Shown in pieces: positions 52,228-60,560 of a DNA stretch of 64,000 nt. Location: contig NZ_AVPL01000003.1 in assembly GCF_000768695.1 (NCBI RefSeq), positions 62,001-126,000 on the forward strand, in the 5' to 3' direction. The DNA comes from Knoellia aerolata DSM 18566. Its GTDB lineage: Bacteria; Actinomycetota; Actinomycetes; Actinomycetales; Dermatophilaceae. The position numbers and the translations under genes were made by a program. Each line of letters opens with the position of its first letter. The first letter of the stretch is position 1. Below the pieces are notes generated by a model. The model was not told the DNA's origin and did not search any database. It saw nothing but the letters and a program-made list of their open reading frames with translations.

Positions 52228-53064
52228 ATGAGAGCCGGACCGCGCCACGCACCGCCGGCCTACCGGTTCGTGGTCACCGTCCTGCGGCCGCTGCTCATGG
52301 CCCTGACCCGGCGGGACTGGACCGGCGCCGAGCACCTCCCGCGCGGACGCGGCTTCGTCGCCGTCTCCAACCACATCTCGCACGTCGACGTGTTCGTGCT
52401 CGCGCACTTCCTCAACGACTCCGGGTTCGTGCCGCACTTCCTCGGCAAGGTCGAGGTGTTCGACCTGCCGGTGGTCGGGGCGATCGTGCGAGCCGCCGAG
52501 CAGATCCCCGTCCGCCGCGAGACCGGGCAGGCCTCGGACTCCTACGCCGCGGCCGTCGAGGCGATCCGTGCGGGCCACTGCGTCGGGATCTACCCGGAGG
52601 GGACGCTCACCCGCCAGCCCGACCTCTGGCCCATGCGGGGCAAGACCGGAGCTGCGCGCGTGGCGCTGCAGACCCGGTGCCCCGTGGTCCCGGTCGCGCA
52701 GTGGGGTGCCCAGGAGATCCTCGCGCCCTACAGCCGACGACCGCACCTCCTGCCGCGACACACGATGAGGATCCGGGCCGGCCGGCCCGTCGACCTCGGT
52801 GACCTGTACGACCGGCCGGTCACGGCCGAGGTGCTCGCCGAGGCGACCGAGCGGATCATGGCGGCGCTCACCACCGAGCTCGAGGTGCTGCGCGGGAAGC
52901 AGGCACCGCCCGGTCGCTACGACCCGCGCTCGCACGGGCTCACCGTCACCGGACCTCCCCGGGCGGCGACCCCGACGGAGCGTTCCGGCCCGCGCGAGCG
53001 CGAACTACCCCCACAATGGGCCGACGGATCCGATGGCCCCGACGACGGTGAGGACCACACGTGA
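52228..53064 (+). CDS. plsC: 1-acyl-sn-glycerol-3-phosphate acyltransferase
   Basis: A 278-residue PlsC-type acyltransferase. Motif I is NHISHVD (49-55), motif III is YPEGTLTR (about 121), with further family segments RRETGQASDSYAAAVEAIRA and CPVVPVAQWGAQEI. An N-terminal hydrophobic stretch (FVVTVLRPLLMAL) probably anchors it to the membrane. The polar C-terminal tail is dispensable-looking. ATG 52228 has GAAAGG upstream. Its stop overlaps the gpsA start (GTGA), so the two phospholipid-precursor genes are coupled. Confidence 0.9.
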   Translation: MRAGPRHAPPAYRFVVTVLRPLLMALTRRDWTGAEHLPRGRGFVAVSNHISHVDVFVLAHFLNDSGFVPHFLGKVEVFDLPVVGAIVRAAEQIPVRRETGQASDSYAAAVEAIRAGHCVGIYPEGTLTRQPDLWPMRGKTGAARVALQTRCPVVPVAQWGAQEILAPYSRRPHLLPRHTMRIRAGRPVDLGDLYDRPVTAEVLAEATERIMAALTTELEVLRGKQAPPGRYDPRSHGLTVTGPPRAATPTERSGPRERELPPQWADGSDGPDDGEDHT

Positions 53065-54059
53065 CGACTGCAGCGGTGTTCGGGACGGGCAGCTGGGGGA
53101 CGGCGTTCGCGGCCGTCCTCGCCGATGCGGGCACCGACGTCCGCATGTGGGGGCGCCGGTCCGAGGTCGTCGACGCGATCAACGCCGGCTGCAACGACGA
53201 GTACCTCCCCGAGCTCCCACTGCCGGAGCGCATCTCGGCCACGTCCGACCCCGAGAAGGCCGCCGCCGGCGCGGACATCATCGTCCTCGCGGTCCCGTCG
53301 CAGACCCTGCGCGCCAACCTCGCGACGTGGGGCTCGGTCCTGCCCCGGTCCGCCACGGTCGTCTCGCTCATGAAGGGCGTCGAGCTCGGCACGACCAAGC
53401 GCATGAGCGAGGTCATCGCCGACGCCGCCGACATCGACGCCGGTCGCATCGTCGTCGTGTCCGGCCCCAACCTCGCCCGCGAGATCGCCGTCAAGCAGCC
53501 GGCCGCCAGCGTCGTCGCCGCCACCGACGAGCGGGTGGCGCAGCGGGTCGCGGACGCGTGCGCCGCGGCATACTTCCGGCCCTACACCCACACCGACGTC
53601 ATCGGGACCGAGATCGCGGGCGCGACCAAGAACGTCATCGCCCTCGCGGTCGGCATGGCCGAGGGGCTCGGCATGGGCGACAACTCCAAGGCGTCGATCA
53701 TCACCCGTGGCCTGGCCGAGACGACCCGTCTCGGTACGGCGCTGGGCGGGGACTCGGTCACCTTCGCCGGGCTCGCGGGCATCGGGGACCTCATCGCCAC
53801 CTGCATGTCGCCGCTGTCGCGCAACCACAGCTTCGGCGTGCGCCTCGGCCAGGGCATGGCCGTCGACGAGGTGATCGCGGTGACGAAGCAGACCGCGGAG
53901 GGCGTGAAGTCGTGCACGTCCATCCTCGACCTGGCCCGCCACCACGGCGTCGACGTGCCCATCATCGAGCAGGTCAACGCGATGATCACCGAGGGCAAGT
54001 CGGCCCAGGACGTCGTCGGCGCGCTGCTGTCCCGGCCGCGCAAGGCCGAGACCGGCTGA
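53061..54059 (+). CDS. gpsA: Glycerol-3-phosphate dehydrogenase [NAD(P)+]
   Basis: A 332-residue GpsA that reduces dihydroxyacetone phosphate to glycerol 3-phosphate for phospholipids. The cofactor motif VFGTGSWGTAFAAVLADAG is N-terminal; VVSGPNLAREIAVKQPAA (about 133), catalytic Lys in AGATKNVIALAVGMAEG (about 190) and the helical C-terminus are present. GTG start overlaps the plsC stop by 4 bp. Confidence 0.95.
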   Translation: MTTAAVFGTGSWGTAFAAVLADAGTDVRMWGRRSEVVDAINAGCNDEYLPELPLPERISATSDPEKAAAGADIIVLAVPSQTLRANLATWGSVLPRSATVVSLMKGVELGTTKRMSEVIADAADIDAGRIVVVSGPNLAREIAVKQPAASVVAATDERVAQRVADACAAAYFRPYTHTDVIGTEIAGATKNVIALAVGMAEGLGMGDNSKASIITRGLAETTRLGTALGGDSVTFAGLAGIGDLIATCMSPLSRNHSFGVRLGQGMAVDEVIAVTKQTAEGVKSCTSILDLARHHGVDVPIIEQVNAMITEGKSAQDVVGALLSRPRKAETG

Positions 54060-54088
54060 CCCGCTCCGCCGGCCGCCGGGCCGGCGTC

Positions 54089-55165
54089 TCAGACGGTGCC
54101 GAGCGCCGCGTCGAGGTCGCGCCACAGGTCGTCGACGTCCTCGATGCCCACGGACAGCCGCAGGAGGTGGTCCGGCACGGCCTCGGGCTCGCCGGGCTGG
54201 CGGCGGCGTCGCTCGATCTGGCTCTCCACCCCGCCCAGGCTGGTCGCGTGCACCCACAGCCGCGTCGCTGCGGCGACCCGCTCGGCGGCCGCGGCGTCCC
54301 CGGCGACGTCGATCGAGACCATGGCGCCGAACCCCGGGTAGCGCACCCGCTCCACCGCGGCGTGGCCCTCGAGCCGGTCGGCGAGCACCCGGGCGTTCGC
54401 ACTCGCCCGCTCGAGCCGCACCGAGAGCGTGCGCAGCCCGCGCAGGGCCAGCCAGGTCTCCATCGGCCCCGCGATGGCCCCGTGCATCTGGCGGTGCCGC
54501 CGGAGCCGTTCGTGCAGGGCCCGACCGGCCTCCGAGCGGCCGGTCACCGTCGCGCCGAGGAGCAGGTCGCTGTGGCCCGACAGGTACTTGGTCACCGAGT
54601 GGACGACGACGTCGGCGCCGAGGTCGAGCGGCTGCTGGAGCAGGGGCGTCGCGAAGGTGTTGTCGACGACGACGAGCAGGCCCCGCTCGTGCGCGGCCGC
54701 CGCCAGCCCCGCGACGTCGGCGACGTCGAGGAGCGGGTTGGTCGGCGACTCGACCCACAGCATCGCGGCGCCCTCGAGGGTGCCCACCACGGCGTCGGTG
54801 TCGGTGACGTCGACGGGGGTGACGACGACCTCGCCGGCCTCGGAGCGGTCGGCCAGGGTGGCGAGGGTCCCGTTGTAGGCGGCGGTCGGCACGACGACCC
54901 GGCCACCGTGCGGCACGAGCGACAGGGCGGCGGCGACGCCGGCCATGCCGGAGGCGAAGACGAGGGCGTCGCCGTTCTCGAGGGACCCGAGCGCCTCCTC
55001 GAAGGCCGACCAGGTCGGGTTCCCCACGCGGCCGTAGCTCACCGCGCCGTCGGCGTGGTAGGTCGAGCTCATCGTCAACGGCGCGCCCACCTGCTCACCG
55101 GGGGCGGACGGCATACGACCGAGGGACACGAGGCGGGTGGCTGGGCTCAGCTCGACGTCTTCCAC
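54089..55165 (-). CDS. Cys/Met metabolism PLP-dependent enzyme (cystathionine synthase/lyase-like)
   Basis: A 358-residue fold-type I PLP enzyme of the trans-sulfuration family. PLP Lys is in VVHSVTKYLSGHSDLLLG (about 190), preceded by VVVDNTFATPLLQQPLDLG (about 165). The N-terminal GAPLTMSSTYHADGAVSYGR and SLENGDALVFASGMAG are typical. Whether it is a gamma-synthase, beta-lyase or gamma-lyase cannot be decided from motifs. GTG 55165 is supported by a minus-strand TACGCT box 7 nt upstream. Divergent from ddl. Confidence 0.85.
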   Translation of the reverse strand: MEDVELSPATRLVSLGRMPSAPGEQVGAPLTMSSTYHADGAVSYGRVGNPTWSAFEEALGSLENGDALVFASGMAGVAAALSLVPHGGRVVVPTAAYNGTLATLADRSEAGEVVVTPVDVTDTDAVVGTLEGAAMLWVESPTNPLLDVADVAGLAAAAHERGLLVVVDNTFATPLLQQPLDLGADVVVHSVTKYLSGHSDLLLGATVTGRSEAGRALHERLRRHRQMHGAIAGPMETWLALRGLRTLSVRLERASANARVLADRLEGHAAVERVRYPGFGAMVSIDVAGDAAAAERVAAATRLWVHATSLGGVESQIERRRRQPGEPEAVPDHLLRLSVGIEDVDDLWRDLDAALGTV

Positions 55166-55172
55166 ACCGGCG

Positions 55173-55178
55173 AGCGTA
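55173..55178 (-). promoter_or_regulatory. -10 box (TACGCT), leaderless-type
   Basis: Minus-strand TACGCT, 7 nt before GTG 55165. It lies 25 bp from the divergent ddl -10 box. Confidence 0.5.
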
Positions 55179-55202
55179 TGCCGCCCGCCCGCGCCTGCGG
55201 GA

Positions 55203-55208
55203 TAGGGT
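55203..55208 (+). promoter_or_regulatory. -10 box (TAGGGT) of ddl
   Basis: TAGGGT, 8 nt before ATG 55217, with no ribosome site between. Confidence 0.5.
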
Positions 55209-55216
55209 CGCTGGCG

Positions 55217-56380
55217 ATGAACACCGAGAACACGCCCAGCGAGGTCGCCGCAGGTGCAGGACCCGACGGGGCGCCGCGCCGGTTGCGCGTGGCCCTCGTC
55301 TTCGGCGGCCGCTCGTCGGAGCACGCCGTGTCCTGCGCCACCGCGGCGAGCGTGATGTCCGCCCTCGACCCCGAGCGCTACGACGTGCTGCCGATCGGGA
55401 TCGCCAAGGACGGCAGCTGGGTGCTCGCGCCCAACGACCCCGAGCCGCTGCGACTGGCGCCGGGTCACCTCCCCGAGGTCGACGCGTCCGCACCGAGCGT
55501 GCTGCTGCCGATGAGCGCCACCGCCCGCCACCTCGTCGTCCACGAGGCCGGGCAGCCACCGCGCGAGCTGAACGAGGTCGACGTCGTCTTCCCGCTGCTG
55601 CACGGTCCCTTCGGCGAGGACGGCACCATCCAGGGGATGCTCGACCTCGCCGACGTCCGCTACGTCGGGTCCGGGGTCACGGCGTCGGCGGTGATGATGG
55701 ACAAGCACATGATGAAGGTGGTCTTCCAGGCCGCCGGGCTCCCGGTCGGGCCCTACGTCGTCATCACCGACCGTGAGTGGCGGCGCGACCCGGCAGCCGC
55801 GCTCGACGCCGTCGGCGCGCTCTCCTATCCCGTCTTCGTCAAGCCCGCCCGGGCAGGATCGAGCATGGGCATCTCCAAGGTCGACGGGCCCGAGGGCCTG
55901 CAGGCCGCCGTCGAGACGGCCCGCGAGCACGACCCCAAGGTCGTCGTCGAGCAGGGCGTCGTCGGGCGCGAGATCGAGTGCGGCGTCCTCGACGGCCACG
56001 GCACCGACGCCCCCCGCACCAGCCCCCTCGGTGAGTGCATCGTCGTGCAGGGCCACGAGTTCTACGACTTCGAGGCGAAGTACCTCGCCGACGACGACAT
56101 CCGCCTCGAGGCCCCGGCCGACGTCTCACCCGAGGTCGCCGACCGGATCGCGCAGATGGCGGCCACGGCGTTCACCGTCGCCGGCTGCGAGGGGCTCGCC
56201 CGGTGCGACTTCTTCCTCACCGAGGACGGCGAGGTGCTCCTCAACGAGATCAACACGATGCCCGGCTTCACCCCGAGCTCGATGTACCCGCGCATGTGGG
56301 CGGCCGCCGGCCTCACCTACCCCGAGCTCATCGACGAGCTCATCTCGCTCGCCATGGAGCGCCGGGTCGGCCTGCGCTGA
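55217..56380 (+). CDS. ddl: D-alanine--D-alanine ligase
   Basis: A 387-residue ATP-grasp ligase that makes D-Ala-D-Ala for peptidoglycan. N-terminal VALVFGGRSSEHAVSCATAA (about 26), HGPFGEDGTIQGMLDL (about 130), PVFVKPARAGSSMGISKV (about 205) and the metal-binding LNEINTMPGFTPSSMYPRMW (about 344) are all present. The FYDFEAKYL omega-loop residues (Tyr-type) fit a D-Ala-D-Ala rather than D-Ala-D-Lac enzyme. About 22 extra N-terminal residues precede the core. Confidence 0.95.
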   Translation: MNTENTPSEVAAGAGPDGAPRRLRVALVFGGRSSEHAVSCATAASVMSALDPERYDVLPIGIAKDGSWVLAPNDPEPLRLAPGHLPEVDASAPSVLLPMSATARHLVVHEAGQPPRELNEVDVVFPLLHGPFGEDGTIQGMLDLADVRYVGSGVTASAVMMDKHMMKVVFQAAGLPVGPYVVITDREWRRDPAAALDAVGALSYPVFVKPARAGSSMGISKVDGPEGLQAAVETAREHDPKVVVEQGVVGREIECGVLDGHGTDAPRTSPLGECIVVQGHEFYDFEAKYLADDDIRLEAPADVSPEVADRIAQMAATAFTVAGCEGLARCDFFLTEDGEVLLNEINTMPGFTPSSMYPRMWAAAGLTYPELIDELISLAMERRVGLR

Positions 56381-56389
56381 GCACGCGGG

Positions 56390-56842
56390 TCAGCTGCAGG
56401 CGAGCGAGTTCCTCGGCAGCCGCTCGGCCGCCTCGGTGAAGGCGGGCAGCAGAAGCGGCTCGGGCGCGTAGGCACGGGGGACGAGCACCTCGACGGCCGG
56501 GTCGCGGCCGAAGGTCGTGAAGCGCGTCCCGTCGCTGAGCGGCTGCGCCACCCAGCCCATGCCGTCGACCTCGATGCAGTCGTCGGTCGTGGGTCCGAGC
56601 GCGGGCACGCCGCACCGGGCGATGATCGCCGGGTCCCCGTAGGCCGCCCCGGCACTGGGGTCGCGCACCTCGCGACGCGCCTGACCGCCCGCCTCGGCCG
56701 GCCAGGCCGCGCTGACCGCGCGGCACACCTCGCCGGTCGCCAGCGGGGTGGGGGAGACCTCGACGGCGGACGAGCACCCCGACAGCGCGACGACGGCGGT
56801 GGCGCCGAGCACCACCGCCGTCGAACTCGTCCGGGAGCGCAC
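56390..56842 (-). CDS. DUF3515 lipoprotein
   Basis: A 150-residue exported protein of the DUF3515 family. N-terminal signal with lipobox (VVLGATAVVALSGC, Cys about 23). The mature domain has CRAVSAAWPAEAGGQARREV, ARCGVPALGPTTDDCIEVDG and FTTFGRDPAVEVLVPRAYAP with conserved cysteines. Function unknown. Its GTG start is 2 bp after the Lrp-domain gene stop, so they are one transcript. Convergent with ddl. Confidence 0.82.
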   Translation of the reverse strand: MRSRTSSTAVVLGATAVVALSGCSSAVEVSPTPLATGEVCRAVSAAWPAEAGGQARREVRDPSAGAAYGDPAIIARCGVPALGPTTDDCIEVDGMGWVAQPLSDGTRFTTFGRDPAVEVLVPRAYAPEPLLLPAFTEAAERLPRNSLACS

Positions 56843-56844
56843 GC

Positions 56845-57078
56845 TCAGATGTGCACCACCGTGCAGGTGAGGGTCCGGGTGATGCCCTCGACCTCCTGGA
56901 TCTTGGCGATGACGAGCTTGCCGAGCTCGTCGACGGTCTCGGCCTCGACGCGCGCGATGCAGTCGTAGGGACCGGTGACGTCCTCGGCGAGAGCCACTCC
57001 CGGGATCGCCGCGATCGCCTCGGCCACGGCCGCCGCGCGACCAACCTCGGTCTGAATCAGGATGTAGGCCTGGACCAC
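56845..57078 (-). CDS. Lrp/AsnC stand-alone ligand-binding (RAM) domain protein
   Basis: A 77-residue protein consisting only of the RAM/AsnC effector domain (VQAYILIQTEVGRAAAVAEA, VTGPYDCIARVEAETVDELG, ITRTLTCTVVHI), with no helix-turn-helix. Such proteins oligomerise and bind amino acids. It could modulate full-length Lrp proteins or act as a sensor. GTG start with GAGGTG upstream. Confidence 0.85.
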   Translation of the reverse strand: MVQAYILIQTEVGRAAAVAEAIAAIPGVALAEDVTGPYDCIARVEAETVDELGKLVIAKIQEVEGITRTLTCTVVHI

Positions 57079-57226
57079 TGGGTGTCACCTCACTGTCAGG
57101 GAGCGGCTCTGTGCGCGCTCCGCCCGAGTCTTGCTGGGTCTTGGTCGACCGTCACCGGGGGCGACGGTGTCTGCACGGTACCGTGCCGGTGGTCCGCACG
57201 TCTCGAGTGGCTCAGGAGGTGGGTGC

Positions 57227-58267
57227 GTGGTCTCGCGCGCGACGCTCGCCTCGGTGAGCGAGTCCGAGCTGCTCGGGCAGATCCTCCCGATGTTCGGTGG
57301 GAGCCCGTATGCCGGCGCCGGTGTCCTCGTCCCGCCCGGGGACGACGCGGCAGTCATCACCGCGCACGGCTCGGTGGTCGTGACGACGGACTCGATGGTG
57401 CGCGGGCGCGACTGGCGCGACGACTGGTCCAGCGGGCACGACGTCGGGGTCAAGGTCGTCGCGCAGAACGTCGCCGACGTCGCCGCGATGGGCGCCGTGC
57501 CCACCGGACTGCTCGTCTCGGTGGCGGCCGACCCCGCGACCGAGCTCGACTGGCTCATCGACCTCACCCGCGGCATCGCCGCCGCCGCCGAGGACGCGCG
57601 CTGCCCCGTCGTCGGGGGAGACCTGTCGTCGGCCCCTCACGGGGTGGTCGTCGTCGGGGTCACCGCGTTCGGCGACCTGCAGGGGCGCTCGCCCGTGCTG
57701 CGGTCCGGCGCGCGTCCCGGTGACGTCGTCGCGGTGGCCGGGTCGCTCGGGTGGTCGGGGGCGGGTCTGGTGCTGCACGAGCAGGGGCGCGAGGACCCCA
57801 TCACCGGCGAGGGACGAGGTCGTCACCTCGGCGAGGTCGACAGGGCGGTGTCGCTGCTCCTGTGGTTCCACCGGTCGCCGCGCCCCCCGTGGGAGTCCGG
57901 GCCGCTGGCGGCGCTGGCCGGCGCCACCTCGATGATCGACCTGTCGGACGGGCTCGTGCGCGACGGCGCCCGCATCGCCACCGCGAGCGGGGTGGAGCTC
58001 GCGCTCGACGAGCGGGCGCTGCGCCGCGACTTCCTCGCCGGACCGATCGAGGTCGCCCTCGGGGCGGACGCCGGCTGGCCGCAGGTCCTGGCCGGGGGGG
58101 AGGAGCACTCGCTGCTCGCGACCTTCCCGCAGGGCGGGGTGCCCGAGGACCCGTCGGCGCCCTGGACGGTCATCGGCACGGTCCTCGCCGCTGGCCCGGA
58201 GGGGCCCCGGCTCACCGTCGGTGGAGCCGTGCCGAGCGTGACCGGCTGGGACCACTTCGCCGGCTGA
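57227..58267 (+). CDS. thiL: Thiamine-monophosphate kinase
   Basis: A 346-residue ATP-dependent kinase forming thiamine diphosphate, the cofactor used by IlvB in this window. N-terminal VSESELLGQILPMFGG, the Mg/ATP site VPPGDDAAVI (about 35) and TTDSMVRGRDWRDDW, NVADVAAMGAVPTGLLVSVA (about 83), VVGGDLSSAPHGVVVVGVTA (about 128) and MIDLSDGLVRDGARIA (about 236) are all intact. AGGAGG 7 nt before GTG 57227 sets the start. Divergent from the Lrp/DUF3515 pair. Confidence 0.93.
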   Translation: MVSRATLASVSESELLGQILPMFGGSPYAGAGVLVPPGDDAAVITAHGSVVVTTDSMVRGRDWRDDWSSGHDVGVKVVAQNVADVAAMGAVPTGLLVSVAADPATELDWLIDLTRGIAAAAEDARCPVVGGDLSSAPHGVVVVGVTAFGDLQGRSPVLRSGARPGDVVAVAGSLGWSGAGLVLHEQGREDPITGEGRGRHLGEVDRAVSLLLWFHRSPRPPWESGPLAALAGATSMIDLSDGLVRDGARIATASGVELALDERALRRDFLAGPIEVALGADAGWPQVLAGGEEHSLLATFPQGGVPEDPSAPWTVIGTVLAAGPEGPRLTVGGAVPSVTGWDHFAG

Positions 58268-58295
58268 CCGGCATACGCCCTGCCGTGCCGCCGCC

Positions 58296-58344
58296 TGGCT
58301 GGCGTCCGCAAAGGTGGTCGGGTTCGCGACCAGGGTTGCGGACG
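58296..58344. repeat. 49-bp palindromic repeat, copy 1
   Basis: The unit carries CGTCCGCAA and TTGCGGACG as outer arms and TGGTCG/CGACCA as inner arms, so it folds into a long hairpin. It is repeated 64 bp downstream with one mismatch (A versus G after CCGCAA). Located between convergent thiL and rpmB. Confidence 0.75.
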
Positions 58345-58359
58345 TCCGCGGATGCCGGC

Positions 58360-58408
58360 TGGCTGGCGTCCGCAAGGGTGGTCGGGTTCGCGACCAGGGT
58401 TGCGGACG
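58360..58408. repeat. 49-bp palindromic repeat, copy 2
   Basis: Same hairpin unit as 58296-58344. The near identity in non-coding DNA points to recent duplication or a mobile palindromic (REP-like) element; it could also terminate thiL. Confidence 0.75.
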
Positions 58409-58437
58409 CTGGACGCGGGAAGGCCCCGGGACGCGAA

Positions 58438-58471
58438 ACGGGGCGGGGTCCGTGTTCGGACCTCGCCCCGT
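58438..58471 (-). terminator. rpmB terminator
   Basis: ACGGGGCG-g-GGTCCG pairs with CGGACC-t-CGCCCCGT around TGTT, 20 bp after the end of rpmB as read on the minus strand. Confidence 0.75.
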
Positions 58472-58491
58472 GTCGGGATGCAGCTAGGGGG

Positions 58492-58686
58492 TCAGCGCTT
58501 GACCTTGCCGGCCTTGAGGCAGGAGGTGCAGACGTTGAGCCGCTTCGGGGTCACGCCCTTGTCGCCGACGAGAGCCTTCACGCGCTGGATGTTCGGGTTC
58601 CAGCGTCGCTTGGTGCGGCGGTGCGAGTGCGAGATGCTGTGGCCGAAGCCTGGTCCCTTGCCGCAGACATCGCAGTTGGCAGCCAC
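58492..58686 (-). CDS. rpmB: 50S ribosomal protein L28
   Basis: A 64-residue L28 with CDVCGKGPGFGHSISHSHRR, TKRRWNPNIQRVKALVG and NVCTSCLKAGKV. It retains the CxxC pairs at both ends, the zinc-binding (C+) form, in contrast to the zinc-free paralogues many actinobacteria carry. GTG 58686 has GGAGAT 9 nt upstream. Zinc-dependent control cannot be judged, as no Zur-like palindrome is obvious. Confidence 0.95.
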   Translation of the reverse strand: MAANCDVCGKGPGFGHSISHSHRRTKRRWNPNIQRVKALVGDKGVTPKRLNVCTSCLKAGKVKR

Positions 58687-58843
58687 GGGTGATCTCCTTG
58701 AGTCAGGTGTCATACGAAACGGCTGGGTTGCCAGCCGTCTCAGGTCAAGTGGTCCCGGTGCCCGCCCCGGAGGGGGCTCACGCGGAACCGTCAAAGCGTA
58801 GCCGAGTTCGGGTGTGGCTCCAAAACGAGTCAGGGCCGCCCGA

Positions 58844-58849
58844 TAGCCT
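58844..58849 (+). promoter_or_regulatory. -10 box (TAGCCT), leaderless-type
   Basis: TAGCCT, 6 nt before GTG 58856. Confidence 0.5.
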
Positions 58850-58855
58850 GCCACC

Positions 58856-60556
58856 GTGCCAGCCGTTCTCGACGCCGATGGAGCCCGACTCTGGGGTGCC
58901 CTGACGCGTGCCGCCTTCGCGGCGCGGCGCACCGAGATGGACGCGCTCAACGTGTTCCCGGTGCCCGACGGGGACACCGGCACCAACCTCTACCTCACGA
59001 TGGACACCGCCCTCGAGGACGTCAAGGTCGCGCACGCGGCCCAGGGCATCATCGGCACCGCGAGCCTCGTCGACGAGGCTCGCAACCTCTCGCGTGCCCT
59101 GCTGATGTCGGCGCGGGGCAACTCGGGAGTCATCGTCAGCCAGATCGTCGCCGGGCTGAGCGCCGTCGTCATCGAGGAGGGGCTCACCGAGCTCGACGGT
59201 CCCGCTCTGGCCCGGGCGATCACCCGCGGCGCCGAGCTCGCCCGGGCGAGCGTCGCCCACCCGCAGGAGGGGACCATCCTCACCGTCGCCGACGCGGCTG
59301 CCGGGGCGGCCGTCGAGTCCGCCTCCGCCGGTGGCGGCGCGGTCGACGTGGCGGCCGCCGCCCTGGCCGCTGCCGAGGTCGCCCTCGCCCGCACCCCCGA
59401 GCAGCTCCCAGCCCTGGCGCACGCCGGCGTCGTCGATGCCGGTGGCGCCGGCTGTGTGCTCATGCTCGAGGCGCTGCACCGCGTGCTCACCGGCAGCTGG
59501 GGGGACGGCTCGGGTCCGCTCCACCACGCGGCCGAGGACCTGCTGCCCAAGGCGGCGTGGCACACCGCCCAGGGCCCCGACGAGGGCTCCGGTCTCGAGG
59601 ACACGGGCCAGGGATCGGACAAGCTCGCCGCGTCGGGTTCGACCTCCGCCGGCGGGCCGGCCTTCGAGGTCATGTTCCTGCTCGACGAGAGCGACGCCGA
59701 CCGGGTCCTCGAGATGAAGGCGACGCTCGACGGCCTCGGCGACTCGCTGCTCGTCGTCGGGGGGCCCGACCTCTGGAACGTCCACGTCCACGTCGACGAC
59801 GTGGGGGCCGCGGTCGAGGCCGGGATCCTCGCCGGGCGCCCACACCGGGTCAAGGTCACGCATTTCGCGACGCAGGTGGCCGCCAAGGAGACCCAGCAGG
59901 TGGCGGTCGTCGCGTGCGCCGCCGGTCCCGGCATGGCGGCCATCCTCGAGGAGGCCGGGGCCACCGTCGTGCTGAGCGCCCCGGGTGCGCGGGCGTCGGC
60001 CGGGCAACTGCTCGAGGCGATCCACGCGACTCGCGCCGGCTCGGTCATCGTCCTCCCCAACGACAAGGACACCCTCATGGCGGCCGAGGTCGCGTGCCGC
60101 GCCGCCACCGAGGAGGGCATCGTCACCGCCATCGTCCCGGCCCGCACGGCCGTCCAGGGTCTCGCGGCACTGGCCGTCGTCGACCTCGGCAAGGGCCTGC
60201 GCGAGAACGCGATCGCCATGACGAGCGCGGCGGTCGCCACCCGCCACGGCGCCGTGTCAGTCGCCTCGCGCGAGGTGCTCACCTGGGCCGGCCACGTCAC
60301 GCCCGGCGACGTCCTGGGCATCGTCAGCGGGGACGTCGCCCTCATCGGCGACGACCTGGCGACAGTCGCGCACGCCGTCCTCGACCGGCTCCTCTCCAGC
60401 GGGGGCGAGCTCGTCACCCTCGTGTCGGGTGCCGATGCCGACGACGCCCTCGTCGACGCCGTCGCCGACCGGCTGGCCAAGGAGCACGGCGAGGTCGAGG
60501 TCGTCCGGATCGACGGCGGCCAGCTCGTCTACCCACTGCTCGTGGGGGTGGAGTAG
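58856..60556 (+). CDS. DAK2-domain kinase-like protein (FakA/YloV type)
   Basis: A 566-residue protein with an N-terminal DhaL/DAK2 domain: VPDGDTGTNLYLTMDTALED (about 40) holds the Mg-ATP Asp residues, and LLMSARGNSGVIVSQIVAGL (about 81) the phosphate-binding loop. A central and C-terminal FakA-like region follows (FEVMFLLDESDADRVLEMKA; VHVHVDDVGAAVEAGI; VIVLPNDKDTLMAAEVACRA). FakA homologues phosphorylate fatty acids bound by a DegV-type FakB, which is not in the window. recG starts 4 bp downstream, and the dak2-recG-rsmD order is conserved. Confidence 0.88.
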   Translation: MPAVLDADGARLWGALTRAAFAARRTEMDALNVFPVPDGDTGTNLYLTMDTALEDVKVAHAAQGIIGTASLVDEARNLSRALLMSARGNSGVIVSQIVAGLSAVVIEEGLTELDGPALARAITRGAELARASVAHPQEGTILTVADAAAGAAVESASAGGGAVDVAAAALAAAEVALARTPEQLPALAHAGVVDAGGAGCVLMLEALHRVLTGSWGDGSGPLHHAAEDLLPKAAWHTAQGPDEGSGLEDTGQGSDKLAASGSTSAGGPAFEVMFLLDESDADRVLEMKATLDGLGDSLLVVGGPDLWNVHVHVDDVGAAVEAGILAGRPHRVKVTHFATQVAAKETQQVAVVACAAGPGMAAILEEAGATVVLSAPGARASAGQLLEAIHATRAGSVIVLPNDKDTLMAAEVACRAATEEGIVTAIVPARTAVQGLAALAVVDLGKGLRENAIAMTSAAVATRHGAVSVASREVLTWAGHVTPGDVLGIVSGDVALIGDDLATVAHAVLDRLLSSGGELVTLVSGADADDALVDAVADRLAKEHGEVEVVRIDGGQLVYPLLVGVE

Positions 60557-60560
60557 ACCC

